Source: Streptomyces boluensis
Lineage (GTDB): Bacteria > Actinomycetota > Actinomycetes > Streptomycetales > Streptomycetaceae
Assembly (NCBI RefSeq): GCF_009908195.1
Contig: NZ_JAAAHS010000005.1
Span: 1-57,343 of the forward strand
Direction of reading: 5' to 3'
Length of the DNA stretch: 57,343 bases
Under the pieces are notes generated by a model. It was given only the letters and a program-made list of their open reading frames with translations, was not told where the DNA came from and searched no databases. Within the stretch, counting starts at the first letter, position 1, and every line of letters starts with the position of its first letter. Of the stretch, positions 25,710-32,941 are shown in pieces. The position numbers and the translations under genes were made by a program.

Positions 25710-26543
25710 CTACGCACCGGCGACGCTCTCCGGTGTGAGGCCGGCGAACAGGCCAGCCGCGGTGGTTCGTACGGTGAACTCGGCCGTCCGTACGACGTCC
25801 TCGTGCTTGAAGTCCAGGAACAAGCGGTACGTCCCGGCCGTGGGCGCGACCGCCATGAAGGAGATCTCGGGCCCCGGCGCGGTGTGCCCGTCACCGGGTG
25901 CGCCCTCCGGGTGGACATGGAGGTAGCCCAGGTCGCCGACCCGCAGCGCCACGAGGTGTCCGTACGCGGCCAGGTAGGGCTGGAGGTCGGTGACGGGTAT
26001 GCCGTTCCGGCTGACGGTGAGGGTCAGTTCGCTCGCCTCGGCGGGCCGGAGCTCGCCGTCGAGCGCGACGCTGTACTCGCCTATCAGTGCGGTCCCGGTG
26101 GCCTCGGGAAGCGGCTGCGGGTCGTACGGTCCGGACACCGCGACGTCGATCCCCAGCGTCATGGTCCCGTCGTGGCCGGCCGGGTGGACGTCGGTGAAGA
26201 ACCTCCAGTCCCCGGGTTCCAGGGCCAGTTCGACGCTCCAGGTGCCCTTCTCGTCCCGCACCGGATGCACGTGCTGGAACCCGGCGGTGTCGCGCCGTAC
26301 GGCGATGAAGTGCAGCTCCTTCTCGTGCTCGGGCACGAACTCGGTCACGGCCCGCCCGTCGGGCCCGACCACCCGGAAGCTGACCGGCTGCACGCCGGCG
26401 GTGCGGATCGTCGAGTCGAGTTCGAGGGTGTACCCGTCCTCGGAGACGGAGAGGCCGCCGGGGCGGGTGCCGCCGTGGGGCGTGTGGGCCGCGTGGCCGG
26501 CGTGGCTGGTGTGGTCGTGACCGGAGTGCTTCGTGTTCGTCAT
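25710..26543 (-). CDS. His-rich metal-responsive protein of unknown function
   Basis: 277 residues from ATG 26543. The N-terminus is a histidine cluster (HSGHDHTSHAGHAAHTPHGG) with no signal peptide, likely a metal-binding segment. The rest is beta-rich, with two similar halves that each contain FQHVHPV or YLHVHPE and then WRFFTDVHP or YRLFLDFKH, suggesting duplicated immunoglobulin-like domains. A perfect CsoR-type palindrome lies 68 bp upstream, so expression should be induced by copper or another CsoR/RcnR-family effector. Downstream partner: an MFS exporter. The family is seen in actinobacteria but has no known function. Confidence 0.8.
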   Translation of the reverse strand: MTNTKHSGHDHTSHAGHAAHTPHGGTRPGGLSVSEDGYTLELDSTIRTAGVQPVSFRVVGPDGRAVTEFVPEHEKELHFIAVRRDTAGFQHVHPVRDEKGTWSVELALEPGDWRFFTDVHPAGHDGTMTLGIDVAVSGPYDPQPLPEATGTALIGEYSVALDGELRPAEASELTLTVSRNGIPVTDLQPYLAAYGHLVALRVGDLGYLHVHPEGAPGDGHTAPGPEISFMAVAPTAGTYRLFLDFKHEDVVRTAEFTVRTTAAGLFAGLTPESVAGA

Positions 26544-26610
26544 GGCGTCTCCCGTGGGTGCGTGATGCGGCGGCTTCTGGCGTTGTCCGCCCAGGCCGTT
26601 GATCGGAACC

Positions 26611-26631
26611 ATATACCCCTGGGGGGTATAT
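26611..26631. promoter_or_regulatory. CsoR-type operator
   Basis: Perfect 9-bp inverted arms ATATACCCC and GGGGTATAT around TGG, matching the ATACCCC...GGGGTAT sites of CsoR/RcnR-family metal repressors. It lies 68 bp upstream of the His-rich protein gene and is AT-rich at its edges, so it may overlap the -10 region. No CsoR gene is in the window. Confidence 0.85.
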
Positions 26632-26650
26632 GGCCACCGTGTTGGACATG

Positions 26651-26692
26651 CGAACGCCCCGCCGCGAGGGAGAGGGAGCGGCGGGGCGTTCG
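26651..26692 (-). terminator. Rho-independent-like terminator of the mca-type gene
   Basis: Perfect 15-bp arms (CGAACGCCCCGCCGC and its complement) with a 12-nt purine loop, located 63 bp after the stop of the deacetylase gene. A very stable stem without a clear U-tract, as is common in Streptomyces. Confidence 0.8.
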
Positions 26693-26730
26693 GGGTGAGG
26701 CGGTGAGGGGGTGGGGGTGAGGCGGTGAGG
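26692..26730. repeat. 17-bp direct repeat after the mca-type stop codon
   Basis: GGGGTGAGGCGGTGAGG occurs twice with a 22-bp period between the terminator hairpin and the end of the deacetylase gene. Confidence 0.85.
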
Positions 26731-26754
26731 TTGGGGGGTGCGCGGGCCGTCGGG

Positions 26755-27588
26755 TCAGCGCAGTCCGGCGAAGAGGTCGTTCTCGGGTACCGGTGCGCCG
26801 GTGGTGTCCCGCACGCGTACGAAGGTCTCCATGCCCATGAGCTCGCCGAACCTCTCCTTGCCCATCTTGAGGAAGAAGATGTTCTCGCCCTGACTGGCGT
26901 GCGCGGCCAGCGAGTCGAACTTCTGGCCGCTGAACGGGGTCGTGTCCACCCACGTGGTGATCTCGTCGTCCGGGAGCCCTATCTTCGCCATCGCGGCGGC
27001 CTCAGCGGGGTCCGGCTCCGGCATGTTCGGGTCGAGCTCGCGCATGAGCTCCCCGAACCGCCGCATCCCCGAGCGGGGCATCGTCGTCCAGTACACCTTC
27101 GGCGTCAGCTCGGTCATCTCCAGCGCCGCCACCGTGATGCGGTTGGCCTGGATGTGGTCGGGGTGACCGTAGAAGCCGTTCTCGTCATAGGTGACGACCA
27201 CATCGGGGCGGTAGTGCCGCATGAGTTCCGCGAGCCGGGCGGCGCCCTCCTCGACAGGGGTCCGCCAGAAGGAGCCCGGGGCGTCGTTGCTGGACCAGCC
27301 CATCATCCCGGAGTCGGCGTAGTCCAACGTCTCCAGATCGCTGATCTTCAGGACCTCGCAGCTGGCCTCCAGTTCTTGCCTGCGCATCGCGGCGACGGCC
27401 GCCGGATCGTGTTCCGGATCGTCGGGCTTGACGCCCTCAGGTCCGTCACCGCAACGGCCGTCGGTACAGGTCACGAGCACCGTGCGGATGCCTTCCGCCG
27501 CGTACCGCGCGAGCACTCCGCCGGTTCCGGTGGCCTCGTCGTCGGGGTGGGCGTGTACTGCCATGAGGGTCAAGGGGCGGTCGGTCAT
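26755..27588 (-). CDS. PIG-L/LmbE-type deacetylase, mycothiol S-conjugate amidase-like
   Basis: 277 residues. Zinc motif AHPDDE near residue 13, then GRCGDGPEGV, YADSGMMGW and YGHPDHIQANRIT, the arrangement of Mca/MshB enzymes. Mca cleaves mycothiol conjugates of electrophiles to mercapturates for export. The length and the GMMGW segment favour Mca over MshB. Ribosome site AGGAGG lies upstream. It stands alone with its own terminator. A second, housekeeping mca is likely elsewhere in the genome, so substrate specificity may differ. Confidence 0.88.
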   Translation of the reverse strand: MTDRPLTLMAVHAHPDDEATGTGGVLARYAAEGIRTVLVTCTDGRCGDGPEGVKPDDPEHDPAAVAAMRRQELEASCEVLKISDLETLDYADSGMMGWSSNDAPGSFWRTPVEEGAARLAELMRHYRPDVVVTYDENGFYGHPDHIQANRITVAALEMTELTPKVYWTTMPRSGMRRFGELMRELDPNMPEPDPAEAAAMAKIGLPDDEITTWVDTTPFSGQKFDSLAAHASQGENIFFLKMGKERFGELMGMETFVRVRDTTGAPVPENDLFAGLR

Positions 27589-27966
27589 CGAGAGCAGTCC
27601 TCCTGCGGAATACGTCTTGGTTCGTATGTGCGGCGGGCGTACCGCGATTCTGGGTGCCGGATCCTGGTGTAGCGGACGACGTTGTCATCGGCGTGTTCCC
27701 CGTACGAGGCGCCGGCCCCCGACTGATGCAACCGCGCAGGCCGGACCGGTTGTTCCCCTACCGGTTTCCCGGCGCCTCCGTCGGCGCGGCGAGGGGGTCG
27801 CGCGCACCGCCGGCCGCGCCTGGCCGACGGGCTGCGGGAGTGCCGCGACGAGCGCCGACCGCGGTTTCCCGCGCCGCGAACAGCCTGGTCAAGCCCCTTC
27901 TCGTAGGCGAATCCCGCGCCCTTGACGACGGATTTCGCGCTTCAACAACCGTCTGTGCGGCGGGAC
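27589..27966. other. Non-coding stretch between mca-like gene and GntR operon
   Basis: No supported gene. It must hold the promoter of the leftward deacetylase gene. It contains ACCGGTTGTTCCCCTACCGG (about 27748-27767), a short inverted repeat of unknown meaning. Confidence 0.5.
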
Positions 27967-27997
27967 TTGTGCCGCTCGTAGGCGGCTTGTATACATG
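27967..27997 (+). promoter_or_regulatory. Promoter with GntR operator on the -10 element
   Basis: TTGTGC (27967-27972), a 17-bp spacer and TATACA (27990-27995) form a good sigma-70-type promoter. The sequence TTGTATACA over the -10 matches the FadR-subfamily GntR operator rule (GTM-KAC palindrome, here GTATAC). The predicted transcript would begin at or very near the ATG at 28004, giving a leaderless mRNA and autorepression. Confidence 0.6.
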
Positions 27998-28003
27998 CTG
28001 CCC

Positions 28004-28690
28004 ATGAGCAGCGCACAAGGCGTGAGTCCGAGGTCGGGCTCAGCGCAGGACGTGACCTATGACTGGCTGAAGCGGCACATAGCCCAGCTCCCGCGACGCG
28101 ACGGCACCTTCCTCACCGAGTCCGGAATCGCCACGGAGGCCGGAACCTCCCGCACCCCGGTGCGAGAGGCCCTGCTCCGCCTCGAGGCGGAGGGGTTCGT
28201 GCAGATCGTGCCGAAGAAGGGCGCATTCGTACCGCCGATCTCGGACACCGAAGTGCAGGCGGTGATGCAGGCGCGGGCTCTCGTCGAGGACTTCTGTATT
28301 CGTCAAGTGGTCGCCCTTGAACCGGAGTTCGCAGCCGAGCTCGAGCGTCTGGTCGACGAGCAGGAGGCTCTGCTCGACGATCCGGTCGCGTTCATCGACT
28401 GCGACCGGGTCTTCCACCGGACGATCGTCCAGCACGCGGGCAACCCCGTACTGGCCGACTTCTACGAGTCGCTCAGGGACCGGCAGATCCGGATGGGACT
28501 GCGGGCGGTGGCGCGCACCGAGCACCGGGCGCGTACGGTGCTCGCCGAGCATCGCGCGATCATCGAGGCGGTCCGCGCGGGCGAGGCGGAAGGTGCGGGG
28601 GAGGCCGTCGCGGCGCACCTGTCGAGCACCCTGGCCGCCCTCAACCTCCCCGAACTGCCCGCCTACCGGGTGCGGGAGGCGAAGGCATGA
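28004..28690 (+). CDS. GntR-family (FadR/FCD) transcriptional regulator
   Basis: 228 residues from ATG 28004; an ATG at 27995 would add MLP but overlaps the -10 element. The N-terminal winged helix contains TESGIATEAGTSRTPVREALLRLEAEGFV, the typical GntR core. The C-terminal about 140 residues are an FCD all-helical ligand domain. Its stop overlaps the nitrilase gene start (ATGA), so the regulator is the first gene of the catabolic operon it probably represses. The ligand is likely the operon's substrate or an early product. Confidence 0.92.
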   Translation: MSSAQGVSPRSGSAQDVTYDWLKRHIAQLPRRDGTFLTESGIATEAGTSRTPVREALLRLEAEGFVQIVPKKGAFVPPISDTEVQAVMQARALVEDFCIRQVVALEPEFAAELERLVDEQEALLDDPVAFIDCDRVFHRTIVQHAGNPVLADFYESLRDRQIRMGLRAVARTEHRARTVLAEHRAIIEAVRAGEAEGAGEAVAAHLSSTLAALNLPELPAYRVREAKA

Positions 28691-29493
28691 GGATCGCCCT
28701 GCTGCAGGTGGCCAGCCCGCCCGAGGAGTCGCCGCGGCAGCGGCGCGAGCGGGTCGGCCGCATGGTCGCCGAGGCCCGGGGAGCCGACCTGGTCGTCCTC
28801 CCCGAGCTGTGGGCGGCCGGATACTTCGCCTTCGACGCGTACACCGACCGGGCCGAAACCCTCGACGGGCCGACCGTGGAGGCCGGCCGGGCCTGGGCGA
28901 AGGAGCTCGGCGCGCACGTCCACCTCGGCAGCATTGTGGAACGGGACGCGGAAGGGCGGCTGTTCAACACGGCCGTCCTGATCGCCCCGGACGGGCAGGT
29001 CGCCCACACCTACCGCAAGGTGCACGTCTTCGGATACGCCTCGCGGGAAGCCGAACTCCTCACCCCCGGCGACGCGTTGGAGGTGGCCGACACCGAGCTC
29101 GGTCCGATCGGCGCCACCACCTGCTACGACCTGCGCTTCCCCGAACTCTGGCGCGGCCTCGTGGACCGTGGCGCCAAGACGGTGGTCGTACCGGCCGCCT
29201 GGCCCGCCGCCCGGCGCGAGCACTGGCGCCTCTTCACCACCTGCCGTGCGGTCGAGGAACAGGTCCTGCTGATCGCCTGCAACGCGGTCGGCGTCCAGGA
29301 CGGCGGCGTCGAACTCGGCGGTCACAGCCGGGTGGTGGACCCCTGGGGCACCGTCCTCGCCGAGGCCGGAACCTCGGAGGGCGTCACGTTCTGCGACGTC
29401 GACCCGGCCGTGGTCGACGCCGTGCGCGCCGAGTTCCCCGTACTCGCCGACCGCAACTGGCCCATGCCCGGCGCGATACCCCGCCCCGACTGA
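28687..29493 (+). CDS. Carbon-nitrogen hydrolase (nitrilase superfamily amidase)
   Basis: 268 residues with the catalytic triad Glu40 (VVLPELWAAG), Lys111 (YRKVHVFGY) and Cys146 (TTCYDLRFPELWR). The YDLRFPELWR context is that of omega-amidase/deaminated-glutathione-amidase-like branches, not true aromatic nitrilases. Cytoplasmic. Second gene in the GntR operon, directly before DUF2848 and the flavin-dependent monooxygenase. It likely hydrolyses an amide intermediate or an amide-bearing substrate, releasing ammonia. Confidence 0.9.
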   Translation: MRIALLQVASPPEESPRQRRERVGRMVAEARGADLVVLPELWAAGYFAFDAYTDRAETLDGPTVEAGRAWAKELGAHVHLGSIVERDAEGRLFNTAVLIAPDGQVAHTYRKVHVFGYASREAELLTPGDALEVADTELGPIGATTCYDLRFPELWRGLVDRGAKTVVVPAAWPAARREHWRLFTTCRAVEEQVLLIACNAVGVQDGGVELGGHSRVVDPWGTVLAEAGTSEGVTFCDVDPAVVDAVRAEFPVLADRNWPMPGAIPRPD

Positions 29494-29506
29494 TGAGGAA
29501 GCGACC

Positions 29507-30208
29507 GTGACACAAGCAAGCCCGAGCCCGGCGACCGTGAACGTCGCCGGCACCGGAGAGGTACTCGAACTCTCCCCGCGGCGACTGATCGTCGCCGGCT
29601 ACACCGCACGTGACGAGGCCTCCGTGGCCCACCACATCGCCGAGCTGGCCGCCATCGGCGTACCGCCGCCCGCGTCCGTGCCCGCCTTCTACGACCTCGA
29701 CCCCCGCCTGGTCACCACCGACGCGGTGGTCGAGGTCGCGGGCCCCGCCACCTCCGGCGAAGTGGAACCGGTCCTGATCCGGCACAGCGGCCGCCACTTC
29801 CTGGCCGTCGGCTCCGACCACACCGACCGTGACCTGGAACGCGCCGACATCGCGGCGTCCAAGGCCGCCTGCCCCAAACCCGTCGGCGGCACCGTCGTCG
29901 AGATCGGCCCTGATCTGCCGGGCCTCGACCTTCCGGCCCTCCTTTGGGACCGCATCGCCGCCGAGTCCACCGTCGACGACCAGCCCTACCAGGAGGGCAG
30001 CGTCGCCACCCTGCGGCACCCCGCCGAACTCCTGGAGCGGATGACCGCCGTACTCGGCGACGTCACCGGCGACCTGGTGCTGTTCTGCGGCACCTTCCCC
30101 CTGCTCACCGGAGCGTTCGCGCACGGCAGCCACTGGCGCGTGTGCCTGAACCTCCCCAACGGCACTGCCCTGACCCACAGTTACGCGACCAAGCTGAGGA
30201 GCATGTGA
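29507..30208 (+). CDS. DUF2848 family protein
   Basis: 233 residues. The central part (VEPVLIRHSGRHFLAVGSDHTDRDLER) and KAACPKPVGGTVVE are characteristic of DUF2848, which resembles the fold of fumarylacetoacetate hydrolase-like enzymes and is often found with catabolic hydrolases. A 1-bp overlap with the monooxygenase gene shows coupling. A role in hydrolysis or isomerisation of a ring-cleavage or amide intermediate is plausible but not demonstrated. Confidence 0.82.
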   Translation: MTQASPSPATVNVAGTGEVLELSPRRLIVAGYTARDEASVAHHIAELAAIGVPPPASVPAFYDLDPRLVTTDAVVEVAGPATSGEVEPVLIRHSGRHFLAVGSDHTDRDLERADIAASKAACPKPVGGTVVEIGPDLPGLDLPALLWDRIAAESTVDDQPYQEGSVATLRHPAELLERMTAVLGDVTGDLVLFCGTFPLLTGAFAHGSHWRVCLNLPNGTALTHSYATKLRSM

Positions 30209-31731
30209 TGCGCAGCGGATCCGACTACCTCGCCTCCCTGAAGGACGCGCGCCGCGTCTTCGTGGACGGCGAACCCGTACAGGACGTGGCCCACCACCCG
30301 GCGTTCGCGCCGATAGCCAGGACCGTCGCGGGCCTCTTCGACACCGCGGCCGACCCCGCCTCCGGCATCGCACGGACCGACCCCGGCACGGGCGCCACCG
30401 TCAACCGCCTGTTCACCGCCCCGCGCAGCCGCGAGGACCTCACCGCCTACCGCGAGGCCGCCACCACCTGGGCACGGGAGACGCACGGCTGGGTCGGACG
30501 CAGCCCCGACCACGTGGGCGCGTTCTTCGCCGCGTTCGCCGCGCACCCGGAGGCCTTCGGCACGTACTCCTCCTCGGCAGCCGGTTCCGCAGCGGGTTCC
30601 GCAGCAGGCTCCGCATCCGGTTCGGCAGCCGGTGAGCACGACTTCGCCGCCAACGTCGCCGCGTACCAGAAGCGCATCGTCGACGAGGACCTCTACCTCT
30701 CGTACGCGATCATCCCGCCGCAGGTCTCGCGGGCCACGACCGCGCACGCCTGGGACGGCGACCTCGTGCAGGTCGGCGTCGCCGAGGAGCGGGCCGACGG
30801 CATCGTGGTCCGTGGCGCGCAGATGCTCGCCACCGGCGGCGCGGTCGCCGACGAGATCTTCGTGTCCTGCATCAAGCCGCTCGGCCCCGAGGACACCGAC
30901 TTCGCGCTCAGCTTCGCCGTGCCGGTGGGCGCCGAGGGCCTCAAGCTGTACTGCCGCAGGCCGTACGCGCCCGCCGCGTCCAGCGCGTACGACTATCCGC
31001 TGACCACGCGCTTCGACGAGACCGACGCCCTGCTCGTCTTCGACGACGTGTTCATCCCGTGGGAGCGGCTGTTCGTCTACCGCGATGTCGCCGGTCTGCG
31101 GCGGCAGTTCTTCGACACGGGCGCGCATGTGCTCGGCAACTGGCAGGCGCAGAACCGGTTCGCGGTCAAGCTGCAGTTCCTCGCCGGGCTCGCCCGCAAG
31201 GTCGCCGCGGTGAACGGCGTCGACAAGTTCCCCGGCGTGGTGGAGAAGCTCGGCGAACTGGCCAGCCTGGCTTCGCTGGTGGAGTCGGGTGTGCTCGCTG
31301 CCGAGTACACCGCCGAGCCGGACGAGCAGGGCCTGTGGCGTCCCGGCGCGCGTGCGGTGTACGGCGCGATGGGTCTGCAGTCAGAGCTCTACCCGCGCGT
31401 GCTCGCCATCCTGCGCGACCTGGTCGGCGGCGGCGTCCTCCAAGTCCCGTCCAGCGTCGCCGACATGACCAACCCCGAGTCACGCGCCGACATCGACCGC
31501 TATGTGCACAGCCCCAACGCCGACGCGGAGCAGCGCGTGAAGCTGTTCAAGCTCGCCTGGGACGCGGTCGGCAGCGAGTTCGCCGGCCGCCACCACCAGT
31601 ACGAACTCTTCTACGCGGGCGCCCCGTTCGTGGTGAAGGGCTACGCCTTCCGCAACTACGGCTTCGACGGCCCGCTCGCCGACGTCGACGCCTTCCTGGC
31701 CGGATACGGCCTGGAGACCACGCCCGCCTGA
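30208..31731 (+). CDS. Flavin-dependent 4-hydroxyphenylacetate 3-monooxygenase-type oxygenase (HpaB family)
   Basis: 507 residues. HpaB/PvcC signature segments: RSGSDYLASLKDARRVFVDGE at the N-terminus, SYAIIPPQVSR, GAQMLATGGAVADEIFV, FDETDALLVFDDVFIPWERLF, and the C-terminal GRHHQYELFYAG. It would hydroxylate a phenol using reduced FAD supplied by the flavin reductase two genes downstream. Residues 123-142 are a low-complexity insert of five S-A-(A/S)-G units coded by 12-bp repeats. Its stop codon lies in the first of three 14-bp tandem repeats. The hydroxylated product may be hydroxyquinol, feeding the dioxygenase at 43.8 kb. Confidence 0.9.
   Translation: MRSGSDYLASLKDARRVFVDGEPVQDVAHHPAFAPIARTVAGLFDTAADPASGIARTDPGTGATVNRLFTAPRSREDLTAYREAATTWARETHGWVGRSPDHVGAFFAAFAAHPEAFGTYSSSAAGSAAGSAAGSASGSAAGEHDFAANVAAYQKRIVDEDLYLSYAIIPPQVSRATTAHAWDGDLVQVGVAEERADGIVVRGAQMLATGGAVADEIFVSCIKPLGPEDTDFALSFAVPVGAEGLKLYCRRPYAPAASSAYDYPLTTRFDETDALLVFDDVFIPWERLFVYRDVAGLRRQFFDTGAHVLGNWQAQNRFAVKLQFLAGLARKVAAVNGVDKFPGVVEKLGELASLASLVESGVLAAEYTAEPDEQGLWRPGARAVYGAMGLQSELYPRVLAILRDLVGGGVLQVPSSVADMTNPESRADIDRYVHSPNADAEQRVKLFKLAWDAVGSEFAGRHHQYELFYAGAPFVVKGYAFRNYGFDGPLADVDAFLAGYGLETTPA
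30574..30633. repeat. 12-bp tandem repeat inside hpaB-type gene
   Basis: Five imperfect units of the type TCCGCAGCCGGT coding Ser-Ala-Ala-Gly repeats. Confidence 0.9.
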
Positions 31732-31759
31732 CCATGCCCGCCTGACCACGCCCGCCTGA
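31718..31759. repeat. 14-bp tandem repeat spanning the hpaB-type stop codon
   Basis: Three units CCACGCCCGCCTGA (the middle one has one change). The first unit contains the stop codon TGA at 31729-31731. Since 14 is not a multiple of 3, unit number does not affect the protein after the first stop. Confidence 0.92.
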
Positions 31760-31799
31760 GCACCGCGCCCGTTTCCCGCACCACCAGGAGCAACCCACC

Positions 31800-32147
31800 A
31801 TGAGCAAACCCGAGTACGAGTTCTTCCCGGTCGCCGGGGTCCCCTTCACGGTCTGCCCCGGAGACGACCCGAAGATCACCGAGCGGATCCTCGCCAAGGA
31901 CCCCGAGAGCGGCGTCGCCACCCGCATCCTGCGCTACGAGCCGGGCGCCGACTCCACCCCGATGGGCGTCCAGAAGCACGACTTCTGGGAGGAGGTCTAC
32001 ATCCTGGAGGGCTCCTTCCACGACCTCACCCTCGATCAGACCTTCAGCGCGGGCCAGTACGCCTGCCGCCCGCCGGGCATGCCGCACGGACCGTGGCGCA
32101 CCGACGAGGGCGTCGTGACCTTCGAGGTCCGCTACCGCACCGCCTGA
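31800..32147 (+). CDS. Cupin-domain protein
   Basis: 115 residues forming a single cupin barrel: FWEEVYILEGSFHDL (first motif), then GQYACRPPGMPHGPW (second motif). Metal ligands would come from Glu and His in these motifs, although the first motif lacks the usual HxH. AGGAG lies 9 bp before ATG. It sits between the oxygenase and reductase of a two-component monooxygenase and may be a small dioxygenase, isomerase or stabilising factor. Confidence 0.85.
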   Translation: MSKPEYEFFPVAGVPFTVCPGDDPKITERILAKDPESGVATRILRYEPGADSTPMGVQKHDFWEEVYILEGSFHDLTLDQTFSAGQYACRPPGMPHGPWRTDEGVVTFEVRYRTA

Positions 32148-32167
32148 ACCGAACCTGGAGAGTCCCC

Positions 32168-32695
32168 ATGGCCACTCCCACCTCCCCGGTCTCAGCCGTG
32201 GACCCCATGGCGATGCGCCGCACGATGGGCCGCTTCGCCACCGGAGTCGCGGTGGTCACCACGAGCGTCGACGGCACACCGCACGGCATGACCGTCAACT
32301 CGCTGACCTCCGTCTCCCTTCAACCGCCCCTCCTCCTGGTGTGCCTCACCACCGGTGCCCGCACCACCGAGGCCGTCACCTCCTCGGGGCGGTTCGCGGT
32401 CAACATCCTCTCCGCCCGCCAGGAACACCTCGCGATGCGCTTCGCCAAACGCGGCGCCGACCACTTCCAGGGCCTCGACGTCATCCACGGCCGGCATCAA
32501 GTCCCCGTCATCCCGGACGCGTTCGCGCATCTGGAGTGCGCGGTCGAGCGGCACTTCACGGCCGGTGACCACATCGTCGTCATCGGCGAGGTGCTCGACG
32601 TGTGCGAACGCGACGGTGCGCCGCTCGGCTTCCTCGGCGGCAAGTTCAGTGACATCGCCGAGCGCGGGCACGAGCCCGTCCAGTGGTTCTTCTGA
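32168..32695 (+). CDS. Flavin reductase (HpaC-like) of the two-component monooxygenase
   Basis: 175 residues from ATG 32168. The DIM6/NTAB flavin reductase fold is clear: RRTMGRFATGVAVVTTSVDGTPHGMTVNSLTSVSLQPPLLLVCL for FMN/FAD binding and GDHIVVIGEV near the end. It should deliver reduced flavin to the HpaB-type oxygenase. The stop TGA is the first triplet of a 13-bp tandem repeat array, and the last codons (QWFF) look like a partial unit of the same repeat. Confidence 0.92.
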   Translation: MATPTSPVSAVDPMAMRRTMGRFATGVAVVTTSVDGTPHGMTVNSLTSVSLQPPLLLVCLTTGARTTEAVTSSGRFAVNILSARQEHLAMRFAKRGADHFQGLDVIHGRHQVPVIPDAFAHLECAVERHFTAGDHIVVIGEVLDVCERDGAPLGFLGGKFSDIAERGHEPVQWFF

Positions 32696-32783
32696 CCGGT
32701 CCCGCTCACCGAGTCACCTGACCGGTTCTTCTGACCGGTTCGCCTCACCGGTACGTCTCACCGGTTCGTCTCATCGGATGGGC
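32693..32783. repeat. 13-bp tandem repeat array, 7 units
   Basis: Seven 13-bp units with consensus T(G/C)ACCGGTTCGTC begin exactly at the flavin reductase stop codon; a partial extra unit lies in its last codons. Each unit carries an ACCGGT-like core, so the array could also act as a series of protein-binding sites. Confidence 0.9.
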
Positions 32784-32834
32784 TCAACTCGCCCTCCGGA
32801 AACCCCAGTTCGCGGATGCCCCGGGCATCGGTGT

Positions 32835-32866
32835 GCCTCGGTGGCTGCCGCAACAGCCACCGAGGC
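32835..32866 (+). terminator. Strong hairpin downstream of the GntR operon
   Basis: Perfect 13-bp arms (GCCTCGGTGGCTG and CAGCCACCGAGGC) with a 6-nt loop between the flavin reductase and the MHS transporter. Likely a terminator or an mRNA-stabilising structure that separates or modulates transporter expression. Confidence 0.75.
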
Positions 32867-32893
32867 GCCGCCGGGCATCCGCCCGCGCCCCTG

Positions 32894-32913
32894 GTCAGGA
32901 CAGCAGTCCTGAC
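32894..32913. promoter_or_regulatory. Inverted repeat upstream of the MHS transporter
   Basis: Perfect 8-bp arms GTCAGGAC and GTCCTGAC around AGCA, 28 bp before the transporter ATG. Operator or small hairpin. Confidence 0.5.
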
Positions 32914-32941
32914 GCTTCGGACTTCGGCCCCAGGAGTCGAC

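Noticed and set aside
27758..28018. 86-codon minus-strand ORF upstream of the GntR gene
   Set aside because: Pro/Arg/Ala-rich, overlaps the GntR promoter and start, no ribosome site.
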